11,065 nt of DNA, taken from NCBI GenBank assembly GCA_934476515.1, contig CAKSNZ010000045.1:1-11065 (forward strand), given 5' to 3'. Below are positions 6,174 through 11,065 of the stretch, in pieces. Origin of the DNA: an uncultured Ruminococcus sp. GTDB taxonomy: Bacteria; Bacillota; Clostridia; Oscillospirales; Acutalibacteraceae. How positions within the stretch are numbered: position 1 is the first letter of the stretch; each line of letters opens with the position of its first letter. Both the position numbers and the translations under genes were made by a program. The notes under the pieces are model-generated. The model was given only the letters and a program-made list of their open reading frames with translations. It was not told the DNA's origin and ran no database searches.

Positions 6174-6180
6174 AAGTAAT

Positions 6181-6242
6181 AACCTCCGTTACTTTCACAC
6201 ACTAAAATTTTAACACACTAAATTTTGAAAGTAAAGGAGGTT
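6181..6242 (-). promoter_or_regulatory. Long hairpin that can mask the yerC ribosome site
   Basis: Positions 6181-6197 and 6226-6242 pair at 16 of 17 positions (one G-A mismatch at 6188/6235). On the minus strand the first arm follows the sigG stop within 10 nt and the second arm holds the GGAGG of the yerC-like gene. The 28 nt loop contains two near-identical copies of AACACACTAAATTTT. No T-run follows on the minus strand, so it is not a normal terminator there. Confidence 0.6.
6207..6235 (-). promoter_or_regulatory. Candidate promoter of the yerC-methyltransferase-hslO unit inside the hairpin
   Basis: On the minus strand TTTACT (6235-6230), a 17 nt spacer and TAAAAT (6212-6207) fit sigma-A moderately (4/6 and 5/6). 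Initiation near 6200 would produce an mRNA that lacks the first hairpin arm, so the ribosome site would be free. Confidence 0.45.
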
Positions 6243-6250
6243 TTATATTT

Positions 6251-7033
6251 TTACATATCTTTTTTTATTTGATTTAAAGCACCTTTCTCAATTCGTGATA
6301 CTTGGGCTTGGCTAATGCCGATTTCTTTGGCTACTTCCATTTGGGTTTTGCCCTTAAAAAATCTCAGTGAAAGTATCTTTTTCTCCCTATCGCTAAGGTT
6401 CTTTAATGATTCTTTAAAAGAAATTTCTTCCAGCCAATTACTGTCGGAATTGTTGTTGCTTAGCATATCCATAACATAGATTGTATCATCACCGTCTGAG
6501 AACACCGGTTCATACAGCGAAACAGGCTCTACAATCGCCTCTAAGGCAAGAACTACAGTTTCCTTAGGTACATTCATCTCTTTTGCTATTTCTTCCACAG
6601 TAGGCTCTCTGTTGTTCTTATTTATTAGCTTTTCTTTTATCTGCATAGCATGGTAGGCAGTATCCCTCATTGAGCGACTAACCCTTAAAGCATTGTTGTC
6701 CCTTAGAAATCTTCTGACTTCACCGATAATCATAGGTACACCGTATGTTGAAAAACGAACATCAAGACTTGTATCAAAGTTATCAATTGCCTTTATCAGA
6801 CCGATTACACCTACTTGAAAAAGGTCATCAAGGTTTTCTCCACGATTGGTAAACCTTTGAATTACCGAAAGTACCAGTCGCAGGTTACCTTTAATCATTT
6901 TATCCCTTGCAATTTTTCTTTCTTTTTCATTTCCCTCCCTCATAATTTTCAGAAGTTCTTTCTTTTCTTTTTCTTTTAGCACCTTTAATTTGCCGGTATT
7001 TACACCACAAATCTCAACCTTATTATACTGCAA
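6251..7033 (-). CDS. sigG: Sporulation sigma factor SigG (forespore)
   Basis: SigG directs late forespore transcription after engulfment. The product is 260 residues, the length of the Bacillus subtilis protein, and begins MQYNKVEICGVNTGKL where B. subtilis has MSRNKVEICGVDTSKL. Region 2 is near identical to family members: NLRLVLSVIQRFTNRGE (50-66), DDLFQVGVIGLIKAIDNFD (69-87), RFSTYGVPMIIGEVRRFLRDN (93-113). Region 4 contains LSDREKKILSLRFFKGKTQ (213-231) and the HTH EVAKEIGISQAQVSRIEK (233-250). The start is TTG at 7033, chosen by this alignment and by the GGGGGG site 7-12 nt upstream; TTG at 7051 is possible but worse. In many Firmicutes sigG follows sigE; here the upstream neighbour is a lipoprotein gene. 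Its ribosome site lies in a long hairpin. Confidence 0.95.
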   Translation of the reverse strand: MQYNKVEICGVNTGKLKVLKEKEKKELLKIMREGNEKERKIARDKMIKGNLRLVLSVIQRFTNRGENLDDLFQVGVIGLIKAIDNFDTSLDVRFSTYGVPMIIGEVRRFLRDNNALRVSRSMRDTAYHAMQIKEKLINKNNREPTVEEIAKEMNVPKETVVLALEAIVEPVSLYEPVFSDGDDTIYVMDMLSNNNSDSNWLEEISFKESLKNLSDREKKILSLRFFKGKTQMEVAKEIGISQAQVSRIEKGALNQIKKDM

Positions 7034-7036
7034 AAA

Positions 7037-7081
7037 AATCCCCCCTGACAATCTTTAATAAAAGTATTGCCCGGAGGGATT
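7037..7081 (-). promoter_or_regulatory. Hairpin masking the sigG ribosome site, also terminator-like
   Basis: Read on the minus strand, 7081-7061 pairs with 7056-7037: 19 pairs including two G-T wobbles, with one mismatch (7072/7046), one bulged A (7065) and a 4 nt loop (7060-7057). The second arm contains the G-run that is the sigG Shine-Dalgarno and is followed by T residues (7036-7032) that run into the TTG start. It can therefore act both as an intrinsic terminator for the lipoprotein gene, which stops 11 nt before, and as a block on sigG translation from read-through mRNA. Confidence 0.75.
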
Positions 7082-7091
7082 ATTTTCATTC
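7063..7091 (-). promoter_or_regulatory. Candidate forespore (SigF/SigG-type) promoter of sigG
   Basis: On the minus strand GAATG (7091-7087), a 17 nt spacer and CAATACT (7069-7063) resemble the sigF/sigG pattern (about GCATA and CATAMTA) only partly. The position is right: a start near 7056 lies in the hairpin loop, so the mRNA would lack the masking arm. No sigma-A promoter is evident at this place. Confidence 0.35.
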
Positions 7092-7092
7092 A

Positions 7093-8484
7093 TTAATTTG
7101 TATTCTTAACTGTTGTAACCTTGCTACCTGAACCAAAGTCTACTGACCAAGTACCACTTGACTTAACTACTATAAAGTAGCTTTTGTTCTTATTCAGTGT
7201 TGCAGTAACTGTACCTTCATAATCATCAATTTCATCACAAAGAACACCTATCTGCTTACCTGTTTCATCAAATAGAAATACAGTAAAGTCATCATCGCCT
7301 TTGTTCTTTAGCTTAACGGTTTGCTTATTGTCTGTACCTGTAAACATTTTTGATACACATTCACCACTACCTGTAATGTTGTCTGTACCGTCATATGTTA
7401 TAGCTTTAATCTTAATAGTCCATTTACCTGTAGCAGCGACCTTGATTGTTGCATCTTCTACACCGTCACTTTTACCTTTAGCATAAAGGTTAGTACCTGT
7501 ATATTTACCGGTAGTATCAACATATGTATATACTCTGCCATCACCATCAGAACCTATTACAGTAAATGTACCTTTGCCTTCATGGGTCATTGTAATTGCA
7601 TAAACACCTTTTGTAACAGTAACATTAGATAAAGTTTTGTTGCCGTTACCTGAGAACTTCAAATCTTCTTGAGTCACAATTACCTTGCAGTAGTCATACT
7701 TATTATTCTTAGTAGTAGCATAGATTTTGCAAGAACCTGTCTTTTTACCGGTTACTTTACCTTTGCTGTCAACTGTAGCAATAGACTCATTTGATGATTC
7801 CCACATTACATCTTTATATGCAGTATTGTCAGGCATAACCTTTGCCAAAAGCTGAATTGACTTGTTTGTACCAACATTTGCAGAATGTTTATTAATAACA
7901 ACACCTGTAGGCTTAACCTTTACAATAACCTTACATTTAGCTTTTAGTCCATTTGAGCTTGTTGCAGTAATTGTACATTCACCTGCATCTTTGCCTGTAA
8001 CCTTGCCATTTTCAACTGTAGCTACTTTTGTATTGCTACTTTCCCATTCAATAGAATTGTTAGTAACATTCTTAGGTGTAATAGTATAAACAAGATTTTC
8101 TGTTGCACCTAACATTAATGTAAACTTAGATTTATTCAGTGTTAGCTTTGAAGCCAAAACATTATCAACAGTAACCTTACATTCGTCACTTACACCGTTA
8201 CTTGTAAAGGCTTTTACTGTTGCTTTGCCCTCGCCTACTGCTGTAAGTACACCTGACTTTACTGTTACAACAGAACTGTCTGAGGTATCCCAATACACCA
8301 TAGGCTCTGCTGCATTTTTAGGTGTAACAGTTGCAGAAAGTTCAAATTTATCTTTTAGTTGTAGTTTTACACTTTTATCTGACAATGTAATATCCTCAAC
8401 ATCAACCTTGCCACAACCACCAAGTATAGTTGTGAAAACAATAGCCAATGCTAGGACTAATGACATTGATATTATTCTTTTCAT
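7093..8484 (-). CDS. Secreted lipoprotein with three BIG2 (Ig-like) domains
   Basis: The 463-residue protein has a signal peptide with a charged start (MKRI), a hydrophobic core and the lipobox TILGGC, so Cys24 would be lipidated and the protein anchored on the outer face of the membrane. Three BIG2 domains follow at about 31-107, 112-190 and 193-271; each has the pattern of a TPKN or MPDN turn, W(D/E)SS, VATV, GKVTG, G-C-I-A. Residues about 280-450 form an unrecognised beta-rich part that seems to consist of two related halves, ending TGKWTIKIK and SGTWSVDFG. BIG2 domains occur in surface and adhesion proteins, but the ligand is unknown. The start follows AGGAG. It stands alone between rmuC and sigG with its own promoter; a hairpin follows 11 nt after the stop. 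Confidence 0.85.
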   Translation of the reverse strand: MKRIISMSLVLALAIVFTTILGGCGKVDVEDITLSDKSVKLQLKDKFELSATVTPKNAAEPMVYWDTSDSSVVTVKSGVLTAVGEGKATVKAFTSNGVSDECKVTVDNVLASKLTLNKSKFTLMLGATENLVYTITPKNVTNNSIEWESSNTKVATVENGKVTGKDAGECTITATSSNGLKAKCKVIVKVKPTGVVINKHSANVGTNKSIQLLAKVMPDNTAYKDVMWESSNESIATVDSKGKVTGKKTGSCKIYATTKNNKYDYCKVIVTQEDLKFSGNGNKTLSNVTVTKGVYAITMTHEGKGTFTVIGSDGDGRVYTYVDTTGKYTGTNLYAKGKSDGVEDATIKVAATGKWTIKIKAITYDGTDNITGSGECVSKMFTGTDNKQTVKLKNKGDDDFTVFLFDETGKQIGVLCDEIDDYEGTVTATLNKNKSYFIVVKSSGTWSVDFGSGSKVTTVKNTN

Positions 8485-8497
8485 TTTATCACTCCTA

Positions 8498-8531
8498 GGG
8501 TAATTCTACCCCAAATAAACTTCTTTTTCAA
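8498..8531 (-). promoter_or_regulatory. Promoter of the BIG2 lipoprotein gene with inverted repeat at the -10
   Basis: On the minus strand TTGAAA (8531-8526), a 17 nt spacer and TAGAAT (8508-8503) form a good sigma-A promoter with a very short leader before ATG 8484. GGGTA/TACCC arms (8498-8502 and 8507-8511) flank and overlap the -10, a possible operator. Upstream, 8550-8563 forms a small ACTGA/TCAGT hairpin after rmuC with no T-run. Confidence 0.65.
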
Positions 8532-8577
8532 GTAAATATACTTAAATATACTGATTGTTCAGTAATAGTTAATAAAC

Positions 8578-9774
8578 TTAGTTCTTCTCTTCTAACTTTT
8601 GAACCTTAGAAAGCTGACTTTGGATTTTCCTTGTACGAACACCAACCAGCTTATCAAGTTCAGTATTAGCTTGATTTAGTCTTGTTTGAGTTTTTTCCAG
8701 TACATCTGCAAAAGTGTCAAACTCTCTCTTAACATCATTTAGAATTTGCCATACCTCTGCACTACGCTTTTGTACTGCTAAAGTTTTAAAACCAAGTTGC
8801 AAAGAATTTAGCAATGCACCCATTGTTGATGGACCTGCTACATTTACCTTATATTCTCTCTGCAAAACTTCCACCATACCACGGTTTACAACTTCTGCAT
8901 ACAGTCCCTCAAAAGGTAGGAACATAATTGCAAATTCTGTTGTATTTGGTGGTGAAATATATTTATCATGAATATCTTTAGCCTCATTTTTGATAGTTCT
9001 CAGAAGGTTTTTTGAACAAACTTCAATTTCTTCTTTATTGCCACTATTCATTGCATCAACCAGCTTTGCATATGTATCTCCCGGGAATTTACTGTCAATA
9101 GGAAGATATACAAAACTGTCATCATCAGCAGGTAGCTTAATTGCAAATTCTACCACATTTCTGCTACCTTTCTTTGTGGCAACATTTTCTTCATACTGTT
9201 CAGGTGAAAGAATTTCCTTTAGAATTGCAGAAAGCTGAATTTCTCCAAGGATACCTCTTGTCTTTACATTAGAAAGAACTTTCTTTAAATCCCCTACACC
9301 TACTGCAAGGTTTTGCATTTCTCCCAAACCCTTATAAACCTGTTGAAGTTGTTTGCTTACAGTTTCAAAGGACTTATTCAGTTTATTCTCTAAAGTATTT
9401 TGCAATTTTTCATCAACGGTAGTTCTGATATTTTCAAGTTGCTTATTGTTGTCCTCTTGCATATAGGTTAACTTTTTCTCAACAGTAGAACGGATATTCT
9501 CTAGTTTCTGTTCATTTTCCATTGAAAAGGTCTTTAACCTATTTTCCATTTGTTGTAGCTGAAATTTCTGATTTTCAGCCATATTCACTTGATTCTGATT
9601 TATCATATCAGACATTAATTTTACACTATTAACAGTATCTTGATTTAGCTTTTTGGATGCATCATATATTGCATCATCAATATTATTATTTTTATTCTTT
9701 GAAAGAACTATAACTAACACAACAGCCATTGCAACAATAGCTATTGAAAGTATAATCAAAAGTACAGTTTCCAC
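8578..9774 (-). CDS. rmuC: RmuC family DNA recombination protein
   Basis: RmuC is named for limiting recombination at inverted repeats in Escherichia coli and has a nuclease-like fold; its biochemical action is not settled. This 398-residue protein has an N-terminal membrane segment (about 4-24), a coiled coil (about 40-150) and the conserved RmuC domain from about 160: GDLKKVLSNVKTRGILGEIQLSAILKEILSPEQYEENV, then LPIDSKFPGDTY, TEFAIMFLPFEGLYAEV, GPSTMGALLNSLQLGFKTLAVQ split over the rest. Within the coil a 22-residue period repeats LENIR(S/T)TV(E/D)(E/K)KL (91 and 113). The start is taken as GTG 9774 because GAGGA precedes it; ATG 9786 lacks a ribosome site and ATG 9834 lies at the -35 of the promoter. 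It follows the S1 gene by a short gap. Confidence 0.9.
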   Translation of the reverse strand: METVLLIILSIAIVAMAVVLVIVLSKNKNNNIDDAIYDASKKLNQDTVNSVKLMSDMINQNQVNMAENQKFQLQQMENRLKTFSMENEQKLENIRSTVEKKLTYMQEDNNKQLENIRTTVDEKLQNTLENKLNKSFETVSKQLQQVYKGLGEMQNLAVGVGDLKKVLSNVKTRGILGEIQLSAILKEILSPEQYEENVATKKGSRNVVEFAIKLPADDDSFVYLPIDSKFPGDTYAKLVDAMNSGNKEEIEVCSKNLLRTIKNEAKDIHDKYISPPNTTEFAIMFLPFEGLYAEVVNRGMVEVLQREYKVNVAGPSTMGALLNSLQLGFKTLAVQKRSAEVWQILNDVKREFDTFADVLEKTQTRLNQANTELDKLVGVRTRKIQSQLSKVQKLEEKN

Positions 9775-9805
9775 GATAATCCTCATTTCTAATATATATA
9801 AAGAA

Positions 9806-9834
9806 ATATTAACACAGAAACAAGGAAAATTCAA
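9806..9834 (-). promoter_or_regulatory. Candidate promoter of rmuC
   Basis: On the minus strand TTGAAT (9834-9829), a 17 nt spacer and TAATAT (9811-9806) give a plausible sigma-A promoter starting about 7 nt after the S1 gene stop. Transcription would begin near 9799, which argues against the rmuC starts further upstream. Confidence 0.5.
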
Positions 9835-9840
9835 CTGAAA

Positions 9841-10761
9841 CTAAAAGGTAGATATTACTGTTTTATCACAATTTTCAGGACTGTACAAGAAAGTATCAAT
9901 ATGGTTACCCTGATACATATATTCAGGTTCTTTTGGGTTATATTCATATTTAAAGGTATCAATAATAATCAGCTTGATTTTCATTCTTTCAGGGATAATG
10001 CTCTTGATAAATACCGATGCTTGTTCTCCTACCTTAACACCCTCTTTGCTTTCGGCTAAGCCTGCAAGGTTAGGACAAAGCTCCACAAATGCACCGTAGG
10101 ACTCAACACTTCTCACAATTCCGGCTACAGTTTCTCCCGGTGTGAATTTACTTGCATTTTCTTCCCATGTACCTAAAAGCTCCTTATGAGAAAGGCTGAT
10201 TCTTCCACCGTCAATTGACTTAACAATTGCCTTAATATTCATCCCTACAGAAAATCTTTCCCTAGGGTGTTCTATTCTTGAAACTGAAATTGAATCAATA
10301 GGAATTAGTGCTACAATGCCACAACCTATATCTGCAAATGCACCGAAATTTTCCAGGTGGGTAATTTTTGCATCAATAATATCACCGGTTTTCAGTTTAC
10401 TGATATAATTATTTTGGCATCTTATTTGTGCCTCTTCTCTTGAAAGTACTGCAATATTGTTGCCTTTAGAGTCCTTTGTAAAGCCTTTTACCACAAAGCA
10501 AACAGGTCTGTTGACCCTGGAAATCACTGCAATATCTCTTACCTTTCCTTCTCTTATACCGATAGCACCCTCCTCTCTCCTAATAATTCCTTTCATAAAC
10601 CCTAGGTCAACAATTAGGTTGTGGCTTTGGTCACATACAGTTGCCCTAGCCTCAAGGATTTTTCCGTCACGCATAGCATCATTTAGGGACTTTAGACTTG
10701 AAAGTTGCTCCAAATTTTCGTATGTATCAATTCTGCGTCCTTCAGGTAAATAATCTGTCAT
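9841..10761 (-). CDS. S1-domain RNA-binding protein
   Basis: The 306-residue protein has two clear S1 (OB-fold) domains: about 124-193 (GDIIDAKITHLENFGAFADIG ... GGRISLSHKEL, split by variable loops) and about 207-266 (GETVAGIVRSVESYGAFVEL ... GLAESKEGV). Residues about 33-108 look like a divergent N-terminal S1 fold (ILEARATVCD, GFMKGIIRREE). It is much shorter than ribosomal protein S1 and belongs to the small S1-like proteins of Clostridia, which are often annotated as ribosomal S1 or RNA-binding; the RNA target is unknown. The start at 10761 has GGAGG with 7 nt spacing; the in-frame ATG at 10791 has none. No convincing promoter was found in the AT-rich leader. Confidence 0.8.
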   Translation of the reverse strand: MTDYLPEGRRIDTYENLEQLSSLKSLNDAMRDGKILEARATVCDQSHNLIVDLGFMKGIIRREEGAIGIREGKVRDIAVISRVNRPVCFVVKGFTKDSKGNNIAVLSREEAQIRCQNNYISKLKTGDIIDAKITHLENFGAFADIGCGIVALIPIDSISVSRIEHPRERFSVGMNIKAIVKSIDGGRISLSHKELLGTWEENASKFTPGETVAGIVRSVESYGAFVELCPNLAGLAESKEGVKVGEQASVFIKSIIPERMKIKLIIIDTFKYEYNPKEPEYMYQGNHIDTFLYSPENCDKTVISTF

Positions 10762-10844
10762 TTTATTTCCTCCGATTGTTTTGTTACACATAATTACTAT
10801 GAAATGAAGTTTGGATATATGACCTTTGGATTTTTGATTTTTTC

Positions 10845-10966
10845 AATTTTGTTTTTTAATTTTGTTTTTTAATTTTGATTTTGGGTTAAGGTAAGTTAGT
10901 TCTGCAAATTTGGGTTTTTCAATTTTGTCTGTGGGTAAAGGTTAGTTTGATAAATTGGGGTTTGTA
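10845..10966. repeat. AT-rich tandem repeats upstream of the S1 gene
   Basis: A 13 bp unit AATTTTGTTTTTT occurs twice exactly (10845-10857, 10858-10870) and partly a third time. Then two degenerate copies of a unit of about 45-50 bp lie end to end (10871-10920 and 10921-10966), sharing AATTTTG, GGGT, AGGT, AGTT, AAATT and GGGTTT in order. This accounts for most of the 300 bp right end; I see no gene in it. Confidence 0.7.
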
Positions 10967-11002
10967 GGGCTAAATGTAAAGTGTTAAATTTTAGCAAATA
11001 AG

Positions 11003-11056
11003 GCTCCCTTGTGTAAAGGGAGCTGTCGCTTGTAAATTGGAAGAATGACAATTTAC
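11003..11056. repeat. Paired hairpins, possible dispersed repetitive element
   Basis: GCTCCCTT (11003-11010) and AAGGGAGC (11016-11023) form a perfect 8 bp stem with a 5 nt loop. It is followed by a second perfect 8 bp stem, GTAAATTG (11032-11039) with CAATTTAC (11049-11056). The first hairpin with the following AGCTGTCGC resembles short GGCTCCCT-type intergenic repeats that I recall from gut Clostridia genomes. It has no T-run on the plus side and is cut by the window end. Confidence 0.5.
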
Positions 11057-11065
11057 TCTTAAAGA

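Noticed and set aside
6198..6225. CRISPR-like or longer tandem array in the sigG-yerC gap
   Set aside because: Only two copies of about 15 bp, with no spacers and no cas genes; it is just the loop of the hairpin.
7301..8503. Three plus-strand open frames at 7301-7486, 7862-8089 and 8225-8503
   Set aside because: They are antisense to the BIG2 lipoprotein, have no ribosome sites and show composition expected of the reverse of a Thr/Val/Lys-rich gene.
8714..9838. Plus-strand frames at 8714, 8990 and 9653
   Set aside because: Antisense to rmuC, no ribosome sites or recognisable domains.
10457..10753. 98-codon plus-strand open frame
   Set aside because: Antisense to the S1 gene with no supporting signal.

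Overview
The window looks like chromosome from a low-GC, spore-forming member of the Clostridia (Bacillota). It carries a sigma-G gene, Hsp33, a YerC-type TrpR-family regulator, a lipoprotein with BIG2 domains, RmuC, an S1-domain protein and a dense tRNA cluster. Shine-Dalgarno sites are strong (GGAGG) and TTG/GTG starts are used. I do not assign a genus. Nearly every gene reads on the minus strand.

Layout, read in the direction of minus-strand transcription (right to left). Positions 10762-11065 are non-coding, AT-rich and repetitive. Then come an S1-domain protein (10761-9841), RmuC (9774-8578), a BIG2-domain lipoprotein (8484-7093) and sigG (7033-6251). A tight three-gene unit follows: the yerC-like regulator, a SAM methyltransferase and hslO (6173-4239). 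A tRNA operon Val-Asp-Phe-Gly-Cys (4127-3677) has its own strong promoter and ends at an intrinsic terminator. Below it lies an accessory segment of about 3.5 kb. The window ends in a second tRNA-Val gene with its own promoter (74-1).

The accessory segment is the most interesting part. An intact DpnI-type endonuclease gene (dpnC; cuts methylated Gm6ATC) and its dpnD partner sit between two broken DNA methyltransferase genes. Upstream is an HTH-Dam fusion that stops before its DPPY catalytic motif. Downstream is an N-terminally missing methyltransferase whose homology resumes immediately after the dpnD stop codon, in the same frame. I read this as the scar of a restriction cassette exchange: a methylated-DNA cutter replaced part of a modification locus and destroyed a probable GATC methylase. 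Convergent to it is a lone phage-type replication-initiation protein. By my reading the whole 11 kb contains only two GATC sites, far below base-composition expectation, which suggests long selection on this site.

A second notable feature is regulatory. The ribosome binding sites of both sigG and the yerC-like gene can be paired into long hairpins by complementary sequence just upstream, and a candidate promoter lies inside each hairpin so that its transcript would lack the blocking arm. This matches the logic described for spoIIIG of Bacillus subtilis, where read-through mRNA is not translated, although here sigE is not the upstream gene.
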